Shown here piece after piece: positions 1 through 12,760 of a DNA stretch of 64,000 nucleotides. Origin of the DNA: Thuidium tamariscinum (Eukaryota > Streptophyta > Bryopsida > Hypnales > Thuidiaceae). A program made the position numbers and the translations under genes. The stretch covers positions 7,502,001 through 7,566,000 of the forward strand of contig OX344751.2 in assembly GCA_947034885.2 (NCBI GenBank), given 5' to 3'. The notes below the pieces were generated by a model. That model did not search any database. It was not told where the DNA came from and saw only the letters and a list, made by a program, of their open reading frames with translations. The number at the start of each line of letters is the position of its first letter. Position 1 is the first letter of the stretch.

Positions 1-1257
1 ACCACGAAAAAAAGTGAAGAAAAACGAACTAAATATAAGTGCCACTCGTGTAATATTTCCCAGTGAAAACTTTGAACATCTTTACAAATGGTCACATGCT
101 TTAAAATTCTTCTTTCCGCCGCCATGACATGGTAAAGTCAACTTTCTATAATAAAGAGAAGACTTACAGCACACCCATGGCACAGAAACATCGTATTCTT
201 CGTCCATACCTTTCGCCATTAAAGCATGAAAACCGAAACTCTCTCAAAAACAATTAAAGGAAAGTTTCAAAATAGCAGAGTGTCCTTGGAAAACACAAAA
301 TACGTAGCGAACCCGAACCACGGTACAAACACTAACTACCGACCTGCACACTCAATTTCCGAAATTTGGGTGCCGAAAGCGAGCGAATTCGGAACGTTAT
401 CAAAGGAAAACACGACTCTCCACAGAGAACTACGCAAATTACACCAGATTGCAGAAATTCGGAACCCACACTCACGAATTGTTGAGAATTTGGCAAAACC
501 CGATTTTGAAGTCCCGAAATAGAACGGAAAAGGCCCAATTTAATCCGCGGTTTCTCCACCCTATTCCAACCATTCCTAACAATTCTGCAACCGCTTCGTA
601 AACCCAAATTTAAGTTACCCTGTTTAACGCGTACCGAACAAGCACTCCGCAAGCAACGAAACACACTGACTGCCACTCCATTCTTGCAAACAAAGAAGAG
701 GCAGAGACGCCCACTTACAACAGAATTGCCGTCGAAACCCCGGCTCTTGAAACCCCCAACTGACGCTCTCGAAATTGACACAACTCCCCAGCTGTGATGA
801 GTCAAGGTAGCGCCGAACTCAAGAGAAACTGGAATCAAAGGTGTCAGCACTCGAGGAAGTGCGCGACAAACGAAAGTTATGACCCCCAAGAAAGTGAGAA
901 ACTACACATTTACCAACACTACAAGTTGACCTTTGTTGATATTGCAACAGCAAGAAAACGTGGCCGTGGAATAAAAAAATACATGGACGCTCAGTGCAGG
1001 TGAAAAGTGGGCAATTGAATTGTAACCCTAGTCAGTGTAAGTGTGAAAGTGCAATTCTTTGTGAACATCACGATTACGGGTTGCACAAGATACGAAGTTA
1101 TGACGGGAAGAGTAGCGAGAGCCCTTGCAAGGGAAGGGAAGGGAAGGGAAGGGAAGAAGGGCGCGCCGGCACACAATTGTGAGTCACGTTTGTCTGCTAC
1201 TGCCTTTGGTCAGCTAGGTTCATCTAACTACTAATCACACTCACTAATCACCTACTA
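1..1257. other. Non-coding stretch with a short GGGAA repeat
   Basis: I see no gene I can support here. Open frames occur on both strands between 226 and 1003, but they lack recognisable domains and splice structure. A short tandem repeat of GGGAA (five units) sits at 1131-1155. The stretch ends at the TA that flanks the MITE starting at 1258. Confidence 0.5.
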
Positions 1258-1530
1258 AGGTAGGTACACCCAAAAGCGCCCTGTTTCTTAAACCGCCATC
1301 TACAGTGCACATACATTTTCAAAATCAGTCATGTTCGCAGGCTGTAGATGGCGGTTTCAGAAACAGACTTTGACTGTGAATAACTTTTGCATACGGTGTC
1401 CAAATCCTGCGTTCTTTGGTGCGTTGGAACATGCTTTCACTTGGCCACAAGACTGTATAAAAATCTGGACTAGCTAATAACAGGAACTAGGCACAGTATG
1501 AAAAACTGGCGCTTTTGGGTGTACCTACCT
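1258..1530. mobile_element. MITE, AGGTAGG family, copy 1 (TA target duplication)
   Basis: The element is 273 bp long and begins AGGTAGGTACACCCAAAAGC, with the exact reverse complement at its other end. It is flanked by TA on both sides (1256-1257 and 1531-1532), as expected for Tc1/mariner-type insertion. It holds a second, internal inverted repeat: arms 1281-1305 and 1342-1366, about 25 nt each with two mismatches, around a 36-nt loop. It has no coding capacity. Copy 2 at 39813-40085 has the same length and high similarity, and copy 3 at 34026-34276 is more decayed. Confidence 0.9.
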
Positions 1531-4412
1531 TAATCACTTACTAATGATGCTCAGTTTTAGCTGGGGGAACCAGTGCGGCGGGAATGCTTGATTGGCACGG
1601 TTAACCTTTTTCTTGACTCATAAGTTGCTGGGGGGTCAGCAGAAAATTAGTTGGAATACTTGGAAATTCAAATGTTGGAAATTCAAATTTTCAAAACAAA
1701 CTGTATGAAACAATTGTACGTAGGAAAACAGAATCTTGCAAAATATTTGTAATTCTGGCATCCATTGAATATATTATTCTAAAGATAAAAAAATCAGGGA
1801 AGGATGTGTTGATCTTATCTCACATTTTTGATACTACCTCCATCCGACTAAAAAGCTCCAAATCAAGTAGATTTTTTGTCCCACTAGAAAGCTCCGTTTT
1901 CTTATTTCTACCATTTAGTAAGTGTTTGTTGTGTTGAACAACTTTGTGGAGGCAAGTAAAACAATCTTGGAACATTCCCTTGGCCTTGCAAGCTTGGTCT
2001 TGCCTATACAAGGCACTTTGTACTAATTGCTTCTACACACGATAGTGTTGACAATGCATTTAGTAATAACTTCACTGCTATGAAAATTTGGTGATAAAAT
2101 GAGCTAGGTTTCTTTTTTTTTGGATATTTAGGTTAGGGAACATCTTTCTAAGATCCCATTGTTGCCACCGCATTTTAAATCATCTATAATGATAAAACTG
2201 GTGGCATTTACAAAATATGCTCAAATACCACACTTTCCACATGAATTTTCAGTGCCTTAACAACAACACCTAAGCTAAAGATTTTGCATAGATCTAAGGG
2301 GTGGTTTACTTGTTCGTAAATGCATGTATTTGTGGCACTATGATTGAAATTATAGTTAATCCTTCAAGAGGAATGTTTTTGATCCCTAAGGAATAAAAGT
2401 GTTAATATTTTATTTAATGGAGTTGAAGTAAATCACTTCCAACAATATGATGGCAAACTAATTTTTGTATGGGGTGGAGAGGTTCAACCATTCAACTCAT
2501 TTTGGTTAGAAAAACAACCTTGAGAAACACAATAAGATGGTGGTATGTCATCTTCATAGGTTGACAAGTGCGAGCAAGTATAGGTGTAATTTAGAGGAGA
2601 CAAGTCATGTGCTTAGAACGTCTTTTCAAGCCTTCAACAAGTTTTTAGAGTATGTCTTCCCTTATGCCACCTACATCTAGGAACATTCATCCCATCCTAA
2701 GAAGTTATAAGAAAGTAACAAATTACTTCATTAATAAGAAAAAAGAAATTACCTAACATTTTTGAAAAATTCATGTATAATGTTTTGAAAATTACTACTG
2801 TTGGTTTATTTAGTAGCCTTAATAAATAATTTCTATTCATAAATTGAATAGTTAGGAGTTAATGTTATAATCTAAATGCCTATTATGTTCATCATCATAA
2901 AGATTTTGAAACACTAGAACAATATAATAGTATTGAGTGTAATTGTCACATGAAATAAGGACTTGGGATTTAAGAAACTATTCTAAAAGTCTTTTTTTAC
3001 TTGTTGAACTTCTCAACATAACAAAAAATCTATACAACTTCTTATGATGATTATAGATTTTGATTGTGACAAAATAAACTTATTTTTTAACATAATACAT
3101 GTATTTTTTAGGGTTTGATAATACAACAATAGACTTGATCTTCAAGAATGTAATATTATAGAACAATTGATATTAAACAGGATTTAAGTTTACATCAATC
3201 TCTGTGATTTGATGGAGTATAATTAGCTTAAGCCAAACGAGGAGAACTGTGAGGTACTGAACTACAGTGGAAACACCCAAAACCGTCAAAATAAGGAATT
3301 CAGCATAGTTGGAGGCAAGGTTTTCTAAAAATGATATTTTTCTAATATTAGCAAGTAAAAATCATTAATATTCAAAAAAAAATTTAGATTTTTCAGCTAC
3401 AGTATGTAATTTCTACAAATTTTCAAAGTGTTGGCTCCCTAGACCTGTGAAACCATCCTATAGGTGCCCCAAAAACTGAACCCTACGAAGATCAACACTC
3501 AACCAACCAGATTTTCCTATATATCCTTCAATTGTGTCAGCAAATTACAATCACACATGTTGCGAACACATTAAAGGAACTCTCCTGACACATTTAGGTG
3601 AATCTACTCTCCATTGCAAGGAACAAACACGGGAATGGGTGTTTTACCCTTACTTATGTTTTAAGACATGGTGTGGAGATTCGGCATTGGTTGATTGGTG
3701 TGACGCGATGATTCTGAGTGATCCAATGTCTTTACCTTTTGCTTTTTGTTTTTCCTTTGACTGGTGGGTTTGGGCCACGTGTCCATTCGGCATTTGGAAG
3801 ACTGTGTCAATTGGAACACTCCTGGCTGCATTAGAAAAGCATTCTCGGATGGGCCATTGCTGCTGCTGGGTTGCATCGACAGCGCTGCATTTTCTGGGTT
3901 TCGTTTGACAATTGGGAGTCCACAAAATCACGAGATTACGCAAACATATAACCTCGAGCACTGAATTCAGGACTGATAGCATGTGAAACCCTAAACACAA
4001 GACCTGCAACAGAAATCTGAAGGGCATTGGGAGGGAGTACCAATTACAATCCACTCCAATTTCTTTTCAATTCAAACAATTGATGAGATTTCCAGAATTG
4101 ATTCAAACTTGATTACAAATGCTTACATTACAAAAATTTGAGAAAAGTCTGAACCTAGCGTCCTGCAAAGGACTACCATGCCTAAAATTCGTTCACCACG
4201 TCACAAACATCACACACTCAAGGCTGAAGATTATACATTGAGAGAGCATTACTGAACAGTACATACCCTTCAGAAGGTGATCTCTAAGAACTCGACGGTC
4301 TACCTGTTGCTGCAGATCCTTCGGCCTGCACTGATAGCACACCGATCCTGAGCACTTTCCTCGTTTGGACGACAAAAATTCATGGCGGATTGACCCCAAG
4401 AATTGTCGGTAA
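1531..4412. other. AT-rich intergenic DNA with one dispersed repeat
   Basis: No gene is supported. Frames around 3534-4054 on both strands overlap each other and show no domain. A diverged direct repeat of about 175 bp lies near 2200-2375 and recurs at 29100-29280; shared blocks include ATTTACAAAATRTRCTCAAA and AGATTTTGCATAGAT. Part of 4147-4412 may be the 3' untranslated region of the membrane-protein gene that ends at 4413. Confidence 0.5.
2200..2375 (+). repeat. Dispersed repeat, copy A (pairs with 29100-29280)
   Basis: By eye this segment aligns, with small indels, to 29100-29280 in the same orientation. Shared strings include the run ending in GCATAGAT near 2281-2292 and CTATGATT near 2339. 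No terminal inverted repeats or coding capacity are visible, so the element type is unknown. Confidence 0.6.
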
Positions 4413-5968
4413 TCACACTTCAAATTTCGCATTTCGATTCCTGAAACTTGTCCGACGAGATTTACATGACATACATTCCAGCGACCGGGGTTCCATTTGC
4501 TCCTCCGATTCGGCGCTAGCAATAGGTGACACTCTTCCGGTGGCAAACTTGGCAAATGCGGGGAAGACTTGCGCCAGGATGTGCGAAATGGACCGAAACA
4601 GAACCACAGCAGTAACACCGTAGGACCATATGCACGCCACAACCACGGCTGCCAACACCAATCCAGCCATCTGGTCCATTCCCCCACTTAAGTCATCAAC
4701 GAAAGATAAGTACGTGCCCATGAGGATGAACACCCCGAGTTGGCCAAACACTCGCTGCCACCGCCAGTCGTCCGAGATGTTCTGCAAGGAGTACCAAATT
4801 TCGCCTTCTGTTTTGAGTTTGCCCTCCTTTCTCAACCTCTCAAACTTTGCCTGTTTTTCCGGTTTCATCCAGGCGTAGGCAATTTGCCGGAAGATAGACG
4901 ACAGTACCGCAAACAATGACAGGTACGAGTAGATCACCCCTGTGTTGTACATGACTGTGGGGCGCCATATGTGAAGGTCGCTATGGCCAATGGCTTCCAT
5001 CATAGAGTAGCCCACCAATACTAACAGGAAGAGATGGATCACTTCGGAAACGAAATCTCCCCAATGTAAGTTCCAGAACCAGGCTTTCAGGTAGAACACA
5101 CGTTCCTTGTTAGTAAGATCTTTAACGAACGTCAAACCCCACCTGAGGATCACTACCACTGCAACAATAATTTGGATGATGCCTTGCATCACTCCGGCCG
5201 CAGAAACCCCGTTTCTCACCGTGAATTTCCAGAATCTGCATTGCAAATCATTTGAAAGTCAGTGCACTTCATTCTCTTTAGTATATCCTCCTAACACACG
5301 TTACTCTAGGCTACAGAATCTTACTGGGGATGTATTTTTTACCTATGGACATGGCGCGAATAGATACTAACTAGTCATGTTGACATAATTCCACAAACAT
5401 AGCCAGAAAAAGACCAAGCCTCCAGTCAAAAACTAGAGTAACTTGCTCTACGCGGCAACACAAAATAGAATCAAGGGTGTACTGACGAAATATTCACTAG
5501 GCTTCGCAACTCCTACCTGTAGGCGTACAGGTCGTGTAAGTCGTTGTACTCGCAATTGACGGTATAAGATAACATCCTCGTGTCAACTCTCCAGAACAGC
5601 CAGCGCTTCCAGTAGGGCTGATAGAGCTGCACTACACCCAAATCGTAGTAAGGCCGGGGATCCAACCGCCCCTGAGTTTCGCTGTAGGAGAAATTGCTGA
5701 GGGACAAATTCGCATGCCCAGGGTCTTCACAGAAATATTTAAACTTAATTGTTGGCAAATTCTCTGGCCAGACCTCAAAATACCCCACCACAGAATCATT
5801 TCGAAACTGGGTAGCCGGATATAATTCGGGGTTCCAGACTCCTATGATGCCAGGTAAGTCCAGTGAGGAAATTGTCAGGTTCCTGGCAGCTAAACATGCC
5901 TGGAAAATAGACGATAAGAGGACTAGTATCAGCAACGGGGCTGCAATCCTTTGCCTACTAGCACCCAT
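4413..5968 (-). CDS. Uncharacterised secretory-pathway multi-pass membrane protein, 2 exons
   Basis: The coding sequence joins 5968-5517 to 5235-4413 (GT-AG intron, donor CAG|GTAGG, acceptor TGCAG), giving 424 residues. Residues 1-27 look like a signal peptide (hydrophobic LLILVLLSSIF then CLAA). Residues about 28-160 form a presumably lumenal or external domain with several N-glycosylation sequons (NLT, NDS, NLS, NFS) and many aromatic residues. Five hydrophobic helices follow, at about 166-187, 212-233, 245-266, 313-329 and 340-364. A charged loop with KPEKQAKFERLRKEGK lies between helices 3 and 4, and the tail is Ser/Arg-rich. I do not recognise the family. The layout (signal peptide, external domain, then helices) resembles lung-seven-transmembrane/GOST proteins, but the helix count and motifs do not match them. 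Start codon choice rests on the signal peptide and on the telo-box just upstream. Confidence 0.8.
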
Positions 5969-5985
5969 GCTCGTTGAGTTCTGAT

Positions 5986-5994
5986 TTAGGGTTT
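5986..5994 (-). promoter_or_regulatory. Telo-box (AAACCCTAA) upstream of the membrane-protein gene
   Basis: On the minus strand the 9-mer AAACCCTAA lies 18-26 nt upstream of the ATG at 5968. Telo-boxes are known cis elements in the 5' regions of many plant housekeeping genes. A single 9-mer can occur by chance, so its function here is inferred from position only. Confidence 0.5.
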
Positions 5995-8436
5995 CGAGTT
6001 CTTCAATGATGGTTGGTGCTCAGAACGGACCACATGGAAGCTCCTGCGGATGCTCTGCCAGGATCTGCAAGACAAGCCAAAGCTTTAATCCCCGTCACCC
6101 ATCGAGGGACATCATCTACTTTGGTTTAGAAATCCAGACGAGATCAATGCCAATTTCCGGAACATGCCTAGTAACTTTTTTCAAGCTCTTGCAGTCTGGC
6201 TTGAGTTTCTTGCAGTGGTGAAGAAAGCGCATGGCAAACCATATTGGGTTCCCAAGCTTCCTAATAATTTTAAGAGTCAGAGGCCCCAAGAATGGAGCCA
6301 GTGGTACAAACATGCTGACGAACTACACGGCGCAGTATTAGGATAGTCGAAATTCGACGCTCTCTCTCAGCTCGTTTTGGATTGTTAATATTCTTTATAA
6401 AAAGGAAAATTCAAGACAAGCTGAGAGAGAACTATACAAGACACGCCATCAATATACTTGCCGCTAAAGACGATGCTACTAACTGCCATAGCCGTTCGTC
6501 GGTACCGACAAGTTATCAAATAACAGAGCAACTCTTCTACAAATCAATCGGAAGTCGAGCAATTGCTGGTGTCGAATTCATCCCTCACAATAACATGCGC
6601 TCTCACAAATTTACGAACAGATATGACCGTAGCCATGGCTGATTTCTCAACAACACCACAACCAATAGTCGACCAAAGCTCAGAGAAGTCACACCTCAAT
6701 TCAACTGACACTCTACGTCGGTCTTCTCAGCCCCTAATGATGAGCACTCAACCCCAGGCAATGGACTCTGCAAGTACTCCAAGCTCAATGCGGCCTCCCC
6801 ACGACCACCGTAGTGCGGCTCATCACGCCAACTGAACAAACAAGCGACTCCCTTGCTCAGAAATTCTCGAATAGCCGAAAGTATCCAGAAGCTCTTGCCT
6901 ACCGCGTCCCAAGATGCGTAAACTATACACGTTAAGTTATGTCAACCTCCTAAGACGAGGATAACCCAAGTTCCAACGGGGCCAATGCTTTGAAGAACAG
7001 AGATGTCTGCGGGAATGGGCAAATGAGCATCTGAAGCGGATGAAATGAAGAATCACGCGGCTATCATTCCCGAGCAGACACTCTGCACCAACGACGATTG
7101 CGTGTTCCACACCTCCCCTTTCCAAAGTCAGTCGGGTTACCGACTGCACGAATGTTCCACGACGGTGCGTCTCACCATACAAGGTCAACATTTTCATCAC
7201 GAAGCGCTGCGTCGATGGATTAAAAAGGTACTGTATAGTCTCGTGACTCCGTTCAGGAACTGAATGTCCGGGAAATTCTTCCTGACACGTTTTCAGCGCG
7301 TTCATCGTAAAGGAATCGCAGTTGCTGAAATAGAAATGACTCCGTCAAGCAGGATGAGCATCATGAAAAGTGAGCCTAAATTACTGCGGTGAAGGGTCCC
7401 TGCTTCGGCACTTCAAGTTCCGCGTTAATCGTTCTTCCATTACTTCAAACGACTGGCTCTGCCACTTCGGAAGATACGATCAGATTTTTCAGACTTTACC
7501 CTAAAAATTACAGATGAATATGACCCCAAACGTTCAAGCAGATGGACAGAATGATCAACGGCTGTCCACTAAACTCTGATTCTGATAGGACCCGGATGCA
7601 AACTCGACATTCGCAGCAGTTGTCTCCCGTGTGCCTGCCTAATAGATTTTTCAGAAGAGAGCTTGCGAGCTGATAGTTACGAATCAAAGTACGAATCTCA
7701 CTTCGAATATCCCTTGGGCAGACCCAGGGATTGGAGAGGTTTTAGCACCAGCTCATCTATACGGTGCCCATCATCAGCACATCCAGTGCTTTCCCGGCTG
7801 CCTTGTCGAAATTGCGTCAAGGAAGCCTCGAAAAAGGGCAATGCACAGAGCCTTCTTCAATCCTCATTACGAAACATCAAAGCCCCTTCTCACCAGAACA
7901 AGACTATTGTTCGGTGTTACAGTATCTCGAGGAAGGGAGCTTCGACAAGCGATTCAAGTGAACGTTCTATAGAGAAAGAACAAGCTGAATGGACTGGATC
8001 AAGTGACCTATGTTTAGTCAGGCACTCATATCAATCGGCAGAATCAACCTGAATAAATGTTATGGCAGGCAGCTTTTACATCCTCATGAGACGTTCGACG
8101 CCCCAAATTCATGTTGAATGTATCAACGGCTCGCATGTACACATGGGCCCTGTAATCTCAATTTTGCTATACTACAACATTCCCATGAATATGCAACTAA
8201 AATGTAATTGAATGGTGCTCTCGGATTCTTTGGATACTATGCTCACTTCACCTGCAGTAGTCCCTTAGAGAATACCTTGTAGCCTCATTGATTGAAATAC
8301 TATTCAAGAAGCATGCTTGCAGGCATCGGTTTTCACTTCCCAAAATGCACTGCATCATTTTTTACTTCCACCCTCTTCCCGATAAAACTACAATGCTCTT
8401 GAGAAACCGATTAAATCACCCCAAATCTTCTACTAC
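5995..8436. other. Intergenic DNA without a supported gene
   Basis: The stretch has higher GC than the surrounding deserts and several short frames (for example 7045-7263, 7663-8052 plus strand, 6937-7305 minus strand), but none shows a domain, a convincing start or splice partners. It may be an old, heavily mutated element or untranslated sequence. I cannot tell which. Confidence 0.4.
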
Positions 8437-11260
8437 TTACTCAAAATAATGAAGACCATTTGAATGGGCGGAACCATTCACTGGTGGGTAACGGACAATA
8501 TCGTCTGGAATAGCTCCCAAATCGAGGCCTTTTGCAGCAGCATCGAAGTGTTGGAAAAATGACGGCTCAACAGTGTCCCAGTTGTTGTTTAGCTCCCCTG
8601 GCCGGGCAATCTTCTGCCTGTACCACAGTTGAAAGGAAAGGCAATAGTCAATAAAGGCTGGGATTGCAGAAAAATGGATCAAAATTAGGACGGCTCTCTA
8701 CGATAGAGCGAATTTTGAGAAAAGAAATACGGAGTATCTCTCAACCAGTTCAGATATCGAAAATGTATATGCTAACAGTTACTGTTGCCATCATCTCACT
8801 GAAAGAGCATACCATTCCTGATCCTCGATCATGTCATCAGTCATGCCGAAAGCTCTGAGCTCATCTGCTGAGTGATGCATTGTCAAGCTGTACCTGAATT
8901 CAGAAATTTTATATTGATCAATCTACCAGTAAAAACACAGTCGCCAACCATCTACATGCGGCAAAATGTAAACCTGGAAAAGACTATTGGCTTTTCTTTC
9001 ACTAGATGCAAGAACCATCCACATTTTCTACAGTTTAGGTGTGTTAAAGCAGATATCCAGGAGATTCCTACACAAGCATTTTAGACTGATACACAGATTA
9101 CAATTCTATCTGCATTTGTCGAATTGACATGCAGAGGGTCACAAGATATACCGGTCGTGGTATCCCTGAGACTAAGAACTGATCAGGCAACTAAAAAAAA
9201 AACTCACCTGCCTCCAGGTCCAAGCTCCATAACTAGCATCTCTGTATTCCCAAAATTGTAGAGGCCCTCGAATTGCTGCACGGTCCACTTGTACCATCGC
9301 ATCAAAAACACTCGAAGAGTAAGACCATGAGACACAAGAACCAGATTCATGTTCTTGGATCGGGACTCTGGTCGCTGAAAGCGACCGACATCAATATCTG
9401 CTCTCAATGTTTCTCTAAAACCTGCATCTCACACCAACAAAACATTACACCAAAATTTTAGACACCCGATTGCGATCGTTTTTAGGAACAAAGAACTCCC
9501 GGACTGAGGATATTCCTTGCTTTTCTTGTCCTCAAAAATGAAAAATCAAAAGTTGGCTTGCAATAGATAGACCAAACTATGAATGCATGCACGCACATTT
9601 AATCCATGAACCCAACTTTCAGATTTCACTCCAAATCTCAAAAAAGGATAGACAAATAACAGATGCAACACTCTTCGACGTCCTACGCTGGGCAAAAACG
9701 AACTTACGAACGTGCCAGGCCCATTAAGCTGGACACTGAACATATTACAGAACCACTATCAGGTTTTCAAGAAACCAGAAAAGATAAATCGTACAGCACG
9801 TCATACTGCTACAGATTTATGAGGTTTATGGGCGGTGCCTGTAATGCGATCATAAACATCTGCAGCCGATTCACCGTTCGGAAAACGATAGAAAAAACGA
9901 CCATAGCGAAGCCGAATGGCTTTCTCCACCCTCATTCGCTCCCTATCCTGGAAGTTACCTACACAACGACATTACTGATTGGTCAACGCATTCCAAGAAC
10001 ATTTCGGAAATTTAAATAGCGACTAAGCAAGACGGATTATGGATGCGACGATATATACATAAGGAAACAGAGCGACAACCAGTGACACCCACCAAAGTCC
10101 TGCTCGCGCAATCGAGGCTCTTCCCTAACCCCTGCAATGCGGTCGCGCTCAAAGGCCATCCCAATTCCACGCAGAGTCTGCAACGTGCGCTTGTACGGTG
10201 AAACATAAAAGTAAGCTTTCCAGTCGACACTTTGATCACACTCGATCAGTTCGCGTATATCCTGTCCGCATTTCACTGCTTGAATCCAGCCTTTCTCCGT
10301 CAGACAGATTTTTGAATCAGGGATTCGTGTGTAAGCACTTTCATCGACATTCCCTAAACTTTCACCATGTCGCACAAGTATTATTCTCCGGGGCCGCGGC
10401 GGCATTCCTGTAACAAAACATCAATTCATCATGTGAGAATGCTTAAGTTAGGCATGAAGGGACCGGCTTTCGCGTAATGAACCTCAGCAATAAATCTCCC
10501 TGCGAGTTCTAACAGAAAAATACTACACAGGAAATAATAGAAATTAAAAATACAAGTAATAACCTACAAAACACTATAGAGAGCAAATGATAAAGAAGCT
10601 AACAAACACATTCCCCAATACAATATCAATCCATCCGTTCGATGGATTGATATGATATTGGGGGAATCATATCAGTCCATCCTGTTCTACAGTCTTTACT
10701 TAACTTTGCTACTCCACATCTCTGATGCTCAGAGTTGATCCTCTATTGCCTCGACAGCGAGCCGAAGAAGATGGATCGCATTGTTAGTAAAACTTCGAAT
10801 CACACGTAGCAAGAGATGCAACCATATGAGTGGAGATAAATCACTTTTGTGTTCAGCACGTACCAGCATGCTCAGAGAAAAGGGAAGCAATCGTCGACTC
10901 TGAAAACTCCACAGGTCTGCCCCTCTGCATGGCCTCCTGTTCCTTGTATCCCTGAATCAATCTCTTCACACCCTTATTACGCCAATTTAGCGAAGGAACC
11001 GAGTAAGACTCATACTGCAGAGGATTATGCGGCAATTGACCGGATGCTCGAGGTCTCAAAGAAAACGCATTGGTCGACCTCTCCATAACTCTAAAATTGT
11101 GAAGAAAGCATCCATTCACAGAATGCCGCACCGATGTGTTCCTCCATTCGGTTGCTGCCATGACTCCGGAGCACTGATCTCCACACCTGGAAATCATTAG
11201 GGCTGATATCCCATCGCCAGCTAATGCAGGCAGCATCCCCTGCCCTAATGCCATCTTCAA
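8437..11260 (-). CDS. Phosphoglycerate-mutase-like histidine phosphatase, AT74 type, with N-terminal extension
   Basis: The exons read as 11260-10864, 10407-10093, 9958-9839, 9421-9208, 8893-8813 and 8617-8437, giving 435 residues. The catalytic RHGES motif is at about 145-149 and the second histidine in SHGLT at about 308-312. REQDFG and the block QFEGLYNFGNTE match plant AT74-like members of the histidine phosphatase (phosphoglycerate mutase) superfamily, whose substrate is not settled. The intron after 9839 has a GC donor (CAG|GCACCG); all others are GT-AG. The ATG at 10405 would give a shorter 302-residue protein of usual AT74 size. However, a perfect acceptor (TTACAG) sits two bases before it, and the open frame at 11260-10864 ends at a good donor (G|GTACGT) that joins in frame. 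The added about 133 residues (Met, Ser, Arg and Ala present, few acidic) might be an organelle-targeting region. Confidence is high for the core and moderate for exon 1. Confidence 0.85.
10611..10666. repeat. 56-bp imperfect palindrome in the first intron of the phosphatase gene
   Basis: The left arm TTCCCCAATA...ATATCAATCCATC faces GATGGATTGATAT...TATTGGGGGAA around a short GTTC centre. It would form a stable hairpin. It is too short for a typical MITE and no target duplication is obvious. Confidence 0.75.
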
Positions 11261-12529
11261 ATTCTCCTTCGCAAGTGACAGTTACAATAAAGAGGACAGA
11301 CACTCTTCAACTTTCCAGGACAGAACTTCTTTCTCCTCCTCCTTTCCACTCCCTCCATGACCATCTCCACTCACACCGCCATCTGCCATACGAACAAATT
11401 ACAATATTTTTAATATTATTCCACCAAGATACAGCAAAATTTAACAAAAATATACAATCTGCTCTTCAAAAACCCATCAAATACTAAGAATTTTAAGAAG
11501 ATTTAAGAAGAATCGCAGACTTTAACCTAGTCTCTTTCATCCCGACTAAGGTACAAGCAATTGAAATTGAATGACTAACCTTAAATTGAACAAATTTATA
11601 AGTTATTTTCGTCAGTCAGCTCCGGAGCTCCACACACGCCCGTCAGGTCACTCAATTCAGTCACGACTTTTTCATCAGAAATTCCTCGAAACCGCCTCCT
11701 GAGTTCCACGCCATCGCTTCACTAACTCATCAACCCTTACTTTCAGAAAAACATCAAAATCCTCTCAGTCACCAGAACTCCGTCACATCCCTCTGAGAAT
11801 CCGACTCCTCGTCACAGTCATCTCTCCATTCTCCACCTTCTTCACATGCGAATTTTCAATTCTGCCACACCTCCGAACGCAATCACTTGCGGAACACTTC
11901 TCTGTTTCTCATGCACCCGCCCGCGCTATCCACGCTTCAAACGCCCAGCACAAAATACAATCCTAAACAAATTCCAGAGAGACGAGTCCAATGCCGAGAT
12001 GCAAAATCTGGAGTCATCTCCGAATCATCCTTAAGAATCCAACGTCGATTCCTTGCAATCCGAGCAACCTCTGAAAAACAACAGCTAAGTGGAGACTACC
12101 GGGCAACAAACGGTGACCCCGCTAGCTTATCGACTTACTGCGTGCCGTCTATCGCCGTGACGCTTCCAGGCTCCCAGTGACGGCACATGACGGCGGTTGA
12201 TTGTGAGCCGTTGGAATTCCTCGCTCTCGACAGTCGGTTTCTGGCGCCGTTGGACACCGTTCGTCCGGTAGAAGAGGTCTGGTAGGAGTAGTGAGCGTCA
12301 ACAAGGGCTGCTTGCGGTTGGTCGCTTTTCAACGTGGGAATTGATGGACCACCATGCTCGGAATCTCGAATGTTTCGTAGATATTCATACCCTGAATAGG
12401 GCCCCTTTTTTGATGCTGACTTGGTGAATCTAGACTTTCGCAAAGTATTGTTGTGAGCATTGGTGTGTGGAACTGTCAACCCTATTGCACATGTATGAGA
12501 GGAGAGGTGTAGAATATGCTCATATTAGG

Positions 12530-12760
12530 GGTAGTTACATCTTCTTTGAGAAGCAAATTTCTATGAAGAATGAGAAGTTGGTGAGAGAAAGAGGAATCTA
12601 TGGGGAGCCATTTTGCGAGAAAAAGGGGAACACCACTTGTTGCAGTAGGGATAGTCATACCTTCTTCCGAAAGCAAATTTGTTGAAGTATATGAAATTGG
12701 TGCAAGAATTGAGGAGTCAATGGAGAGCTTTGTATGTGAAGAAGGTGTGACATTCCTTTT
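12530..12760 (+). repeat. Degenerate tandem repeat of about 125 bp
   Basis: Two adjacent units share the order TACATCTTCTTTGAGAAGCA / CATACCTTCTTCCGAAAGCA, then a GAAGTTGG / GAAATTGG block, then GGAATCTATGGGGAGC / GAGTCAATGGAGAGC. Weaker relatives appear near 13300, 13620 and 15170. The origin is unknown. Confidence 0.5.

Noticed and set aside
332-889. 185-codon minus-strand frame
   Set aside because: No ATG-supported domain, no splice partners, and an overlapping plus-strand frame of similar quality. Likely chance.
1834-1895. Possible decayed Stowaway end (CTACCTCCATCCGACTAAAA)
   Set aside because: A second, similar block follows in the same orientation, but no inverted partner end was found.
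4413-5968. Assignment to the GOST/lung-seven-transmembrane family
   Set aside because: The general layout is similar, but only five helices are visible and the characteristic motifs are missing.
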